Part shown: in pieces, positions 18,034 through 26,447 of the stretch
Layout: each line of letters starts with the position of its first letter
Position numbering within the stretch: the stretch's first letter is position 1
DNA from: Arsenicibacter sp965247375
Lineage (GTDB): Bacteria; Bacteroidota; Bacteroidia; Cytophagales; Spirosomataceae
DNA length: 64,000 nucleotides
Assembly (NCBI GenBank): GCA_965247375.1
Contig: CBDFHU010000004.1
Span: 50,336 to 114,335, forward strand
Direction: 5' to 3'
Notes under the pieces: model-generated
Databases searched by the model: none
What the model was told of the DNA's origin: nothing
The model's input: only the letters and a program-made list of their open reading frames with translations
Made by a program: the position numbers and the translations under genes

Positions 18034-19170
18034 ATGGATCAGCATTTTCATACGATCGACCATTTGCCCGACCGTTTCATCACGCTTGACGGGCAACCGT
18101 ATCTGTTTTTCAGCGGTACGGCTTATCTGGGTCTGCCCCAGCATCCGGCATTCCGGCAGTTGATGACAGACGCCATGAACCGCTACGGGACCGTGTTCGG
18201 CAGTTCGCGGAACGGCAACCTGCGGCTGGCGGTTTACGAACCCGCTGAAACGCAACTGGCTTCCTTTGCCTCCGCACCGGCCGCCCTGACCCTGTCGTCG
18301 GGGATGATGGCCGGTCAGGCGGTGATCAACTGGCTGAAGCTCCCGTCGGCGTGGGCAGATGTGAGCCGCCCGGTTACGTTCGTGTATGCTCCGCACACAC
18401 ACCCTGCGCTCTGGCATGAGCCAACCGTAAGCCTGCCCGCCTGTCCGTTCAGCGAGTGGGTAGCGGGGCTACCGGCACTACTGGATTCGGGCGACGGACC
18501 GGTCGCGATTCTGGTCAACTCACTGGATGCGGTGCGGTCGGAGGCTTATTTTTTCGACTGGATGGCTGGTCTGCCTGCCCACCGCCCCGTTACCGTGGTC
18601 GTCGATGACTCACACGGGCTGGGCGTCCCTGGGCATGAGCGACGGGGTATCTGGCAGCACCTGCCGAAACCAGCGGGTGTGCGGGTAGTGGTTACCGCTT
18701 CACTGGCCAAGGCCATGGGACTTCCCGGCGGCGTGGTCCTGGGCGATGCCGAAACGATTCGCGCGGTCAGACATACGGCTTTCTTCGGCGGCTGTTCACC
18801 GATTCCACCCGCATACCTTGACGCTTTTACGAGGGCAGGCTCACTCTACGGGCAGGCCCGTCATCAGCTGGAACGTCTCATACAGCTTGCCGAAACATGG
18901 CTGTTACCGACCGGCTTGTTTAAGCAAGCACCAGGCTACCCCGTTTTCTACACAGACGATGATGCGCTGTATCCGTTTTTGCTAAACGAGGGAATCTGCA
19001 TTTATTCGTTTGCCTATCCGACCGCGGCCGACAAAGCCAACACCCGGATTGTGATCAGTGCGTTTCACGAACCCGAAGATATTGAGCGGCTTGGCCGGGC
19101 AGTCGGGCGCTACCGGGCCGGATTGCCGATGGAGCAGCTAAGTTCCGAAATCGTTGCCGATAAGTCGTGA
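18034..19170 (+). CDS. PLP-dependent alpha-oxoamine synthase-like aminotransferase fold
   Basis: Fold type I PLP enzyme similar to 8-amino-7-oxononanoate synthase and glycine C-acetyltransferase. The cofactor motifs are VDDSHGLGVPG (Asp and His of the cofactor site) and VVTASLAKAMGLPGG, whose Lys should form the Schiff base. NSLD and GSSRNGN loops also fit the family. At 378 residues it is slightly short. It starts 2 nt after the dipeptide epimerase stop, so the two are co-translated and the substrate may be an amino acid released from a dipeptide; that is inference. No other biotin genes are nearby, so I do not call it bioF. Confidence 0.75.
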   Translation: MDQHFHTIDHLPDRFITLDGQPYLFFSGTAYLGLPQHPAFRQLMTDAMNRYGTVFGSSRNGNLRLAVYEPAETQLASFASAPAALTLSSGMMAGQAVINWLKLPSAWADVSRPVTFVYAPHTHPALWHEPTVSLPACPFSEWVAGLPALLDSGDGPVAILVNSLDAVRSEAYFFDWMAGLPAHRPVTVVVDDSHGLGVPGHERRGIWQHLPKPAGVRVVVTASLAKAMGLPGGVVLGDAETIRAVRHTAFFGGCSPIPPAYLDAFTRAGSLYGQARHQLERLIQLAETWLLPTGLFKQAPGYPVFYTDDDALYPFLLNEGICIYSFAYPTAADKANTRIVISAFHEPEDIERLGRAVGRYRAGLPMEQLSSEIVADKS

Positions 19171-19364
19171 AGCGTCAGGGCGTAGAAGCGGTGTTCGTAT
19201 TCAAACTCAAAAACATTGGCCTCATCAGGGTGGCGGAACAAATTTATATGTGCCTGAATTCGTTTTCCGTTTAAAAAGGCTGAACTGATGAAAAATCCGC
19301 ACTCGCAGGGTTTACGGCTCAGATTGCGGCTGATTACCAGTTTGAGCGGATACGACCTCGACAT
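19110..19364 (-). CDS. Small hypothetical protein
   Basis: An 84-residue frame from MSRSYPLKLVISRN to the stop at 19110. The wording looks protein-like, with alternating hydrophobic and charged residues, and it fills a stretch without another gene, but it overlaps the 3' end of the PLP enzyme by 61 nt on the other strand. No family is recognised. An in-frame Met at 19433 would add 23 residues. Confidence 0.45.
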   Translation of the reverse strand: MSRSYPLKLVISRNLSRKPCECGFFISSAFLNGKRIQAHINLFRHPDEANVFEFEYEHRFYALTLHDLSATISELSCSIGNPAR

Positions 19365-19509
19365 AAGGTGTATGTACAGGTCACTGCGTTGGATAACGGT
19401 AAACGAAGCGGCTAAATAAGTTGATGTCAACATTCAGGAAAGCGTAAAGCAGATAGTATAAACGTCTGTTTTGTTGGACTATGTTTTTTACCAAAAAGTA
19501 ACGGCTGGT

Positions 19510-20778
19510 ATGCAATCATTCATAAAAGTTCTTTCCGGTATCATATTGGCCGGTCTTTTTCCGATCGTAGCAGCGGCGCAGAAAACGGATAAGTTGCTGA
19601 GCGACTTGTTGCGTAAGAACCCGGAACTGTTCGGCCCCGTTTTGCAGGACCCTGCCAAATACGACGTGCAGATCATTTATACCCAGATCAACCGTGATCC
19701 GCAAAACCGGCCTGTTTTCCGCAGCTACTATTACCGGCTCGACAAAAAGCGCTACTTCTACCCGGCCAGTACCGTCAAATTTCCGGCTGTCCTGCTCTCG
19801 CTCGAAAAAATCAACGAACTGAAAAAGACCAATCCAACGCTGTCGGCCAATACGCCGATGCTGACCGATTCGGCCTACGCACGCCAGACCAGTATCCGTA
19901 CCGACCCTTCAGCGGCTAACGGGCTGCCATCGGTGGCGCACTATGCCAAAAAGATTTTTCTGGTGAGTAGTAACGAGGCGTTTAACCGGCTCTATGAGTT
20001 TATCGGTCAGTGCGACTTTAACAGGAAACTGCATCAGAAAGGCTACCGCGATACCCGGATGCTACACCGGCTGTCGGTATCGATGAATGCCGATCAGAAC
20101 CGGCATACTAATCCGGTCCGGTTTGTGGAAAACGGACAGACACTGTATACCCAACCGGCGCAGGTCTGCACCGAATCGTTTAAACCGGACAGCAGCATCC
20201 GGCGGGGCATCGGCTTCATGCGAAACGACTCACTGATCCGGCAGCCTTTCGATTTTACGGAGAAAAACGCGTTTTCGCTGGAAGATCAACAGGAAATGCT
20301 GCGGTCGGTGATGTTCCCGGAAGCCGTACCGGCCAAACGCCGGTTTAACCTGACGTCCGGCGATTACAGCTTTCTGTATCAGTATATGTCGCAATTACCA
20401 CGCGAAACCACCTACCCGAACTACAGCGCCGATACCAGCCTGCACGACAGCTCCGGTAAGTTTTTTATGTTCGGCGACAACAAGGGGAAAATCCCGCAGA
20501 ACGTCCGCATTTTCAATAAAATCGGCAGCGCCTATGGCTACCTGATCGATAATGCCTACATCGTTGATTTCGACAAAGGGGTGGAATTTATGCTGTCGGC
20601 GGTTATTTATTGTAACTCAGATGGTATCTTTAATGACGATAAATACGACTATAACACCGTAGGTTATCCGTTTCTGGCCAACCTGGGCCGTGTTGTGTAC
20701 GACTATGATGTCAAACGCAAACGTCCGTACCGGCCCGACCTGCGGAAGTTTATGGTGACGTACGATAAGCAGCAATGA
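19510..20778 (+). CDS. Beta-lactamase-like serine hydrolase, exported
   Basis: The protein has a signal peptide (MQSFIKVLSGIILAGLFP, cleavage near AAAQ) and the signatures of class A penicillin-recognising enzymes: PASTVKFPAVLLSLEKI with the active-site Ser and Lys, SSNEAFNRLYEF in the SDN position and NKIGSAYG in the KTG position. Length is about 422 residues. The middle motif is SSN and the third is KIG, so activity on beta-lactams is doubtful; a murein peptidase or D,D-acting role is as likely. It overlaps the following NlpC/P60 gene by 4 nt, which points to joint work on cell-wall peptides. Confidence 0.75.
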   Translation: MQSFIKVLSGIILAGLFPIVAAAQKTDKLLSDLLRKNPELFGPVLQDPAKYDVQIIYTQINRDPQNRPVFRSYYYRLDKKRYFYPASTVKFPAVLLSLEKINELKKTNPTLSANTPMLTDSAYARQTSIRTDPSAANGLPSVAHYAKKIFLVSSNEAFNRLYEFIGQCDFNRKLHQKGYRDTRMLHRLSVSMNADQNRHTNPVRFVENGQTLYTQPAQVCTESFKPDSSIRRGIGFMRNDSLIRQPFDFTEKNAFSLEDQQEMLRSVMFPEAVPAKRRFNLTSGDYSFLYQYMSQLPRETTYPNYSADTSLHDSSGKFFMFGDNKGKIPQNVRIFNKIGSAYGYLIDNAYIVDFDKGVEFMLSAVIYCNSDGIFNDDKYDYNTVGYPFLANLGRVVYDYDVKRKRPYRPDLRKFMVTYDKQQ

Positions 20779-21899
20779 CCCGACTCAAATCCCTTTTTCT
20801 GGCCCTTTGCCTGTCCGGAACAGCACTGGCCCAAACGGTACCCCAAACCATCGAAGCTGTCCGGCAGCAGTATGCGCCCGACAAACGGGTGGCCATTTTC
20901 CAGGTTGATGTCGATTCGGCGGGTACCCTCAAAGGCAAAACCAACCTGCCCGAAGCGCATAAAACGCTGCTGACTAAACTGAAGCAGCAAGGGGCAACCG
21001 TTACCGATCAGATTCAGGAATTACCGGCTCCGGTGCTGGGCGAGCAGGTCTACGGGATCGTCAACGTATCGGTGGCTAACCTCCGTTCGCAACCCCGTGA
21101 TGCCGCCGAGCTGGCCACGCAGGCGTTGTTGGGGATGCCGCTGCAGATTTGGGACAAAGAGCGCGGCTGGTACCTCGCGCAAATGCCGGATCAGTACATT
21201 GCCTGGGTGGATTTCGGCGGTTTTCAGCGCATGACCAAAGCGGAGTTCGACCGCTGGCAACAGGCCGATAAGGTAATTTATACCCAGCCTTTTGGTTTCT
21301 GCTACAGTCAGCCCGACCGTGAGTCACAAACCGTATCGGATCTGGTGGCGGGCGATCAGCTCGTGGTTGAGAAAGAAGACAAGAAATTCTATCAGGTGCG
21401 CTACCCCGACGGCCGTACCGGCTACATCGTTAAAACCGACGCCCAGCCGCTGAAAACCTGGCTGGCCGCCGCCAAACCAACGGAAACGTCGGTGGTGAAA
21501 ACGGCAAAGACGCTGATGGGTATTCCGTATCTGTGGGGCGGCACATCGGTTAAAGGCATGGATTGCAGTGGCTTTACCAAGACCATTTACCGCCTCAACG
21601 GCCTCGAACTATCGCGTGACGCCTCCCAGCAGGTACACGAGGGCATACCCGTTGAGACACCAAACGGTGACTTTTCACAACTGCATCCGGGCGACCTGCT
21701 CTTTTTCGGTGAACAGGCCACCCAGGCAAAACCGGAGCGTGTCGTGCACGTCGGCATGTGGATCGGCAATAACGAGTTTATCCATGCGTCGGGTAAAGTC
21801 CGGATCAGCAGTTTCAGCCCATCAGCTCCGAACTTTGATGAGTATGAGCTAAAGCGCTTCCTGCGCGCCAAACGCATTATCGAGCCCAACCGACAGTAA
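20775..21899 (+). CDS. NlpC/P60-family murein endopeptidase with SH3 domains
   Basis: An exported C40 peptidase of 374 residues. After the signal peptide (LFLALCLSGTALAQ) come SH3-like modules (GIVNVSVANLRSQP, then GDQLVVEKEDKKFYQVRYPDG) and a C-terminal catalytic domain with Cys in GMDCSGF, His in VVHVGMWIG and a third polar residue in FIHASG. Family members cut gamma-D-Glu-diaminopimelate bonds in murein peptides, releasing L-Ala-D-Glu, the substrate of the epimerase encoded 3.7 kb upstream. It overlaps the preceding gene by 4 nt and ends before a hairpin at 21957. Confidence 0.9.
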   Translation: MTRLKSLFLALCLSGTALAQTVPQTIEAVRQQYAPDKRVAIFQVDVDSAGTLKGKTNLPEAHKTLLTKLKQQGATVTDQIQELPAPVLGEQVYGIVNVSVANLRSQPRDAAELATQALLGMPLQIWDKERGWYLAQMPDQYIAWVDFGGFQRMTKAEFDRWQQADKVIYTQPFGFCYSQPDRESQTVSDLVAGDQLVVEKEDKKFYQVRYPDGRTGYIVKTDAQPLKTWLAAAKPTETSVVKTAKTLMGIPYLWGGTSVKGMDCSGFTKTIYRLNGLELSRDASQQVHEGIPVETPNGDFSQLHPGDLLFFGEQATQAKPERVVHVGMWIGNNEFIHASGKVRISSFSPSAPNFDEYELKRFLRAKRIIEPNRQ

Positions 21900-21956
21900 G
21901 GTAATGAACATACATCTCTTATCGTCATCTACCACCTTTTTGTAACCTTAAGGTTT

Positions 21957-21994
21957 ATTTTAGGCCTACAGAAAATCTTCAGTAGGCCTAAAAT
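21957..21994. terminator. Terminator after the murein gene cluster
   Basis: ATTTTAGGCCTAC (21957-21969) pairs perfectly with GTAGGCCTAAAAT (21982-21994). The A/T ends make it work in both directions. Confidence 0.8.
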
Positions 21995-22000
21995 GATATC

Positions 22001-22069
22001 ATACTACATAGGCACATAGAAAACAAAGATTTATTAAACTCTTATGTGCCCTATGTGTCTATGTGGTAT
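22001..22069. repeat. Palindromic intergenic repeat, 'CACATAG' family
   Basis: ATACTACATAGGCACATAG faces CTATGTGTCTATGTGGTAT with only a few mismatches, around an AT-rich middle that includes CTTATGTGCC. A related copy is at 29149-29205. Confidence 0.6.
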
Positions 22070-22152
22070 ATTCATTTTAGCAGGCTCTATCAGAAACCAG
22101 CACCTGCACTTCACCAGTATTGCTCCCTCTTTTCCCTGATTTCTATCAGTAT

Positions 22153-22186
22153 TTGCTTTTTTTCTCACTCAGAGGTCCTATATTTG
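22153..22186 (+). promoter_or_regulatory. Promoter of the ankyrin/flavin gene group
   Basis: TTTG at 22152-22155, a 23-nt spacer and TATATTTG at 22179-22186 fit the Bacteroidota promoter pattern. It lies 64 nt before the ankyrin gene. Confidence 0.6.
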
Positions 22187-22249
22187 CGGCATATTATAAT
22201 TAGTCTAAATAACAAGGATACATAAACGACATTTCACCGGCTTACGATC

Positions 22250-23722
22250 ATGAAAAAGCTACTTGTTGCGATTGCAGCGATCTTTACCTTATCGGCACAG
22301 GCTCAGACCAATACATTGCTGGATCAGGCTTTCTGGCGCAATAAACCGGATGTTAGTCAGGTAAAAGCCGAGATAGAAAAAGGGAATAGCCCGTCGCAGA
22401 TGAACCCGATGTCGTTTGATCCGGTGGTTATGGCCATCAATACCGGTGCACCGACCGAAACCATCAAATACCTGCTCGAACAACCGGGGAACGCTGTTGA
22501 TAAAATCACGCACGACAGCCGTACCTATCTGCACTGGGCAGCTAGCCGGGGCAATACAGAGATCATGGAGATGCTGATTGCTAAAGGTGCTAAAGCAACC
22601 GTCGGCGACAGCCACGGCATGACTCCGCTGAATTTCGCCGCCGCCGGTGGTCAGCAAAACACCACGGTCTATGATCTCTGCCTGAAAGCGGGTGCTGATC
22701 TCAAAAAAGACCTCAACCATGACGGTGCCAATGCCCTGCTGGTTGCCGTAGCCAACGACAAGGAGCTTAAACTTACCGATTATTTCACGGCGAAAGGACT
22801 GGACATCAAGAGTAAGGACGCCGCCGGCCGGAATGCGTTTGCCTATGCCGCGCGAGGTGGTAACATTAATGTTCTGAAAGCCCTGTTACAACGTGGTGTA
22901 CCGGCAACAAACGATGCCCTGATCATGGCAAGCCAGGGCGGTCGCGGTAGTTCGGCCAATCTGGAGGTATACCAATACCTCGAAAGTCTCGGTCTCAAAC
23001 CAACGGCCACCGGTAAGGATGGGGAAACCGTTCTGCACGCCATTGCCCGCCGTCCGGGTCAGCAAGAGATTATTACCTATTTTATCGGAAAAGGGGTTGA
23101 CGTAAATAAAGCGGATGCTGAAGGGAATACGGCATTCATGAACGCGGCAGCGACCAACCGCGATACAGCTACCATCGCCCTGCTGCTGCCACAGGTGAAA
23201 AATATCAATCAGGCCAATCAGAAAGGCCTCACAGCGCTGACGATGGCCGTACGCAGCAACTCACCGGAGATGGTGCAGTACCTGATCCGCAAGGGTGCAT
23301 CGGTGGCGGTGGTTGATCAAAGTGGCGACAACCTGGCAGCTCACCTCGTACAGTCTTACACGCCGCGGCAGGCGGCTGACTTTGAGGCGAAGCTGAAATT
23401 GTTGCAGGACAAAGGCGTTTCACTGACGGCACCGCAGAAAAACGGCAATACGCTTTACCACCTGGCCGCTGCTAAAAACGATATTTCTCTGCTGAAAAAA
23501 CTGGAACCGCTGCAGATCGATATCAATGCTAAAAACAAAGAAGGCTTAACGGCCCTGCACAAAGCGGCGATGGTCTCGCAGGATGATAAAGCCCTGAAGT
23601 ATATGTTATCAATCGGGGCGAAAAAAGAAGCCAAAACCAGCTTCGACGAAACCGCATTCGACCTGGCCAGCGAAAACGAATCGCTGACGAAAAATAAAGT
23701 ATCCGTTAACTTCCTGAAATAA
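22250..23722 (+). CDS. Exported ankyrin-repeat protein
   Basis: A 490-residue protein with a signal peptide (LLVAIAAIFTLSAQAQ) and a run of about eleven ankyrin repeats. Clear repeat units include DSRTYLHWAASRGNTEIMEML, HGMTPLNFAAAGGQ, AGRNAFAYAARGGNINVLKAL and KEGLTALHKAAMVSQ. Ankyrin arrays bind other proteins, so a periplasmic scaffold is plausible. The stop is 3 nt before the DUF2271 gene, so the protein is probably tied to the flavin-transfer module that follows. A promoter is visible upstream. Confidence 0.85.
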   Translation: MKKLLVAIAAIFTLSAQAQTNTLLDQAFWRNKPDVSQVKAEIEKGNSPSQMNPMSFDPVVMAINTGAPTETIKYLLEQPGNAVDKITHDSRTYLHWAASRGNTEIMEMLIAKGAKATVGDSHGMTPLNFAAAGGQQNTTVYDLCLKAGADLKKDLNHDGANALLVAVANDKELKLTDYFTAKGLDIKSKDAAGRNAFAYAARGGNINVLKALLQRGVPATNDALIMASQGGRGSSANLEVYQYLESLGLKPTATGKDGETVLHAIARRPGQQEIITYFIGKGVDVNKADAEGNTAFMNAAATNRDTATIALLLPQVKNINQANQKGLTALTMAVRSNSPEMVQYLIRKGASVAVVDQSGDNLAAHLVQSYTPRQAADFEAKLKLLQDKGVSLTAPQKNGNTLYHLAAAKNDISLLKKLEPLQIDINAKNKEGLTALHKAAMVSQDDKALKYMLSIGAKKEAKTSFDETAFDLASENESLTKNKVSVNFLK

Positions 23723-23725
23723 ATT

Positions 23726-24214
23726 ATGGTAAATACCTGCCGCGTTTTTGTGCTGCTGCTGAGCTTGCTGGTAGCTAAACCACTTGTTTCATCAGCCCAA
23801 ACGACCAAATATAAGTGCATGATCCAGATGACGAACTACATGGGCGAAGGTGCCTACATGGTCATCTCGGTCATTGATCCGAAAGGTAAATACGACAAGA
23901 CACTTTACGTCCTGGGTTCAGACAAGAAATGGTACCCCGATGTAAAGGAATGGCACAAGGCTTTTGCCAAAAAACCAACCAATATCAGCGCCATTACCGG
24001 TGCGTCGGTAGCGGGCGGTGACCGCACCGTCAGCGTTATTGAGATTGATAATGCGAAGGTAAATGCAGGCTATAAGCTGCGGTTTGAAAGCGCCGTGGAA
24101 GATAAGAAGTACTACGTAAACGATCTTGAGATCCCGCTGACAACCGAAAGCCTTGGCGCCAAAAGCGAGGGCACGGGCTATATCCGCTACGTGCGTTTTA
24201 GCCCAAACAACTGA
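23726..24214 (+). CDS. DUF2271 protein, likely flavinylated
   Basis: An exported 162-residue protein with a signal peptide ending VSSAQ. Its sequence fits the DUF2271 family, small periplasmic proteins often encoded beside PepSY reductases and ApbE. Residues 90-94 read ITGAS, which resembles the [S/T]GA[S/T] motif where ApbE links FMN to a Thr or Ser. If so, it is an extracytosolic electron carrier. It sits between the ankyrin gene and the PepSY-flavodoxin-reductase gene, with gaps of 3 and 8 nt. The family call rests on recollection of its pattern and context. Confidence 0.75.
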   Translation: MVNTCRVFVLLLSLLVAKPLVSSAQTTKYKCMIQMTNYMGEGAYMVISVIDPKGKYDKTLYVLGSDKKWYPDVKEWHKAFAKKPTNISAITGASVAGGDRTVSVIEIDNAKVNAGYKLRFESAVEDKKYYVNDLEIPLTTESLGAKSEGTGYIRYVRFSPNN

Positions 24215-24222
24215 TTTACTCA

Positions 24223-26418
24223 ATGACTATTTCAATCTGGAGATACAGCCATCTGATTCTGGCTGTATCTTCTTCGTTATTGCTCACCCTGGCATCTGTT
24301 ACGGGTTTCATCCTTGCGTTTGAGCCGGTTCTGGAAAAGCAGCAGCCTTACCGCCATCCTGATTTTGAACAGATTACGCTGGCCGAAACATTGCCTGTTC
24401 TCAAAAAAGCGTTCCCGGATATCAGTGAGCTGACGGTCGATCATAATCAGTTCGTAGTGATCAAGGCCACCGACGACGACGGCAAGAACCTGACAGCTTA
24501 TATTGATCCCAAAACCGGCAAGCTACTCGGCAAGCCCTCGGCACAAAGCGAATTTTTCCAGACCGTTACGACCCTGCACCGGTCGCTTTTTTACCACGAA
24601 GCCGGTCGTTTTATGATGGGGCTGACCGCTTTCCTCCTTTTTCTGATTGCCGTTTCCGGAACGGCGCTGGTTATTCAGCGGCAGCGGGGTGTTAAACGCT
24701 TCTTCGCCAGCGTTGTCAACGACAATTTTGCGCAGTATTACCACGTCACGCTAGGGCGCTTATCGCTCATTGTCATCCTGATCATTGCCCTTACCGGCAC
24801 CTATCTGTCGGTTGTGCGTTTCGAGCTGCTGCCTACCCAAAAAACAACACCGGACGTTGACCTGGATGCGATCCGGACAACACCGGTACGTCCGCTGGCC
24901 GAACTGCCTGTTTTAAAAAATACCCGCCTCGCCGACGTTCAAACCATTACCTTCCCGTTCTCGGAAGATGCCGAAGATTACTATACTGTTCAGCTGAAAG
25001 ACCGCGAACTTACGGTTAATCAGGTAACCGGCGATGTGCTGACCGAATCGCTGTATCCGGCGGCTCTGGTCATGAGCCAGCTGAGCCTGAATATGCACAC
25101 CGGCCGTACCAGCACAGTCTGGGCGCTTATTCTGGCCATTGCGTCAGCCAACATTCTGTTTTTCATTTATTCCGGTTTTGCCATTACCCTGAAACGGCGC
25201 GGCAAGCGGGTCAAAAACCGGCACACGGCCGATCAGAGCCGGTTTATTATCCTGGTTGGTTCCGAAAACGGCAGCACCTACCGGTTTGCCCGACTGGTTT
25301 ATGAACAACTAGCAAAACGCGGCGAAACCGTCTGGCTATCAGAACTTAACCAGTACCAGACTTTCCCGAAAGCCGAACACCTGATTATCCTGACGTCGAC
25401 CTACGGTTTAGGCGAAGCCCCCACCAACGCGGCGAACTTTGCAACCTTGCTCACTACCGTTCCCCAGCCAAATCAGCTGCGGTATTCAGTGGTTGGCTTC
25501 GGCTCAACGGCTTATCCTGATTTTTGCCAGTTCGCCTTTGATACCCATAATCACCTCGAACAACAATCATGGGCAACCCCGCTGGTTGATGTGCATACGG
25601 TTAACGACAAATCTCTGACCGAATTCAGTCTCTGGGCAAAAGCCTGGTCGCAGCAGGCAGGGATTCCGGTTGACGTGTCCGCCGATGGCCTGGCCGTCGA
25701 GCCCGGTACACTCGATTCGCTGCGGGTAAGTGCAGCACCCGCGCCGGATGCCAACGGGGATACCTTCCTGATCCGGTTGCAGGGAGCGTATCCACTGACC
25801 GTTACATCGGGAGACTTGCTGGCCATTTATCCCGCCAACGACCATCAGGAGCGGCTCTATTCGATTGGTTTGGTTGACGGAGATATGCAGCTTAGTGTCC
25901 GGCTGCATCAGGGCGGGCTGGGTTCCGGTTTCCTGCACCGGCTCACGCAGGACGAAACCTTCCGCGCCCGCATCGTCAGCAATCCGCATTTTCACTTTCC
26001 GGTCGCGGCACCGGCAGTCATTATGATCTCGAACGGTACCGGCATTGCCCCGTTTCTCGGTATGATCAGTCAGAACACGACGCAGACGCCCTGCTACCTG
26101 TATTGCGGTTTCCGGAATCAGGCGTCACTCGGACTTTATCAACCGTTCCTTGACCGGCAACTGACCGCCCAACGCCTCGATCATCTGTCGGTTGCGCTCT
26201 CGCGGGAGGGTGATAAACAGTATGTGAGTGATCTGATCAGCCGGGACAGTCCGCTGATTGGCCGCGCTTTAGCAGATGGCGGTGTGGTGATGCTGTGTGG
26301 TTCACTAGCCATGCAGAAAGACGTCATGGCTATCCTCGATACAATTTGCCAGGCTCAAACCGGCAAGGGCGTGAGCTATTACCAGTCTCGGAATCAAATC
26401 CGGACAGATTGTTATTGA
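24223..26418 (+). CDS. PepSY membrane protein fused to flavodoxin and FAD/NAD(P)H reductase
   Basis: A 731-residue membrane reductase. The first 320 residues are a PepSY-associated four-helix membrane part with periplasmic loops (WRYSHLILAVSSSLLLTLAS; MMGLTAFLLFLIAVSG; LSLIVILIIALTGTYLSVV). A flavodoxin domain follows (FIILVGSENGSTYRFARLVY, STYGLGEAP), then a ferredoxin-NADP reductase-like part (RLYSIGLVDG, VIMISNGTGIAPFLGMI, CGSLAMQKDVMAIL, ending with an aromatic residue). It should pass electrons from cytoplasmic NAD(P)H via FMN/FAD across the membrane, probably to the DUF2271 protein. Related enzymes reduce ferric siderophores; the actual acceptor is unknown. Confidence 0.88.
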   Translation: MTISIWRYSHLILAVSSSLLLTLASVTGFILAFEPVLEKQQPYRHPDFEQITLAETLPVLKKAFPDISELTVDHNQFVVIKATDDDGKNLTAYIDPKTGKLLGKPSAQSEFFQTVTTLHRSLFYHEAGRFMMGLTAFLLFLIAVSGTALVIQRQRGVKRFFASVVNDNFAQYYHVTLGRLSLIVILIIALTGTYLSVVRFELLPTQKTTPDVDLDAIRTTPVRPLAELPVLKNTRLADVQTITFPFSEDAEDYYTVQLKDRELTVNQVTGDVLTESLYPAALVMSQLSLNMHTGRTSTVWALILAIASANILFFIYSGFAITLKRRGKRVKNRHTADQSRFIILVGSENGSTYRFARLVYEQLAKRGETVWLSELNQYQTFPKAEHLIILTSTYGLGEAPTNAANFATLLTTVPQPNQLRYSVVGFGSTAYPDFCQFAFDTHNHLEQQSWATPLVDVHTVNDKSLTEFSLWAKAWSQQAGIPVDVSADGLAVEPGTLDSLRVSAAPAPDANGDTFLIRLQGAYPLTVTSGDLLAIYPANDHQERLYSIGLVDGDMQLSVRLHQGGLGSGFLHRLTQDETFRARIVSNPHFHFPVAAPAVIMISNGTGIAPFLGMISQNTTQTPCYLYCGFRNQASLGLYQPFLDRQLTAQRLDHLSVALSREGDKQYVSDLISRDSPLIGRALADGGVVMLCGSLAMQKDVMAILDTICQAQTGKGVSYYQSRNQIRTDCY

Positions 26419-26424
26419 CACGAC

Positions 26425-26447
26425 AGCACGGAATACCGGTCCGTGCT
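26425..26447. terminator. Short hairpin between convergent genes
   Basis: AGCACGG (26425-26431) pairs with CCGTGCT (26441-26447) between the PepSY gene and apbE. It overlaps the apbE stop by 2 nt and lacks a T run. Confidence 0.5.

Noticed and set aside
18034..19170. bioF (8-amino-7-oxononanoate synthase)
   Set aside because: The fold matches, but there are no other biotin genes and it is linked to a dipeptide epimerase, so a specific name is not justified.
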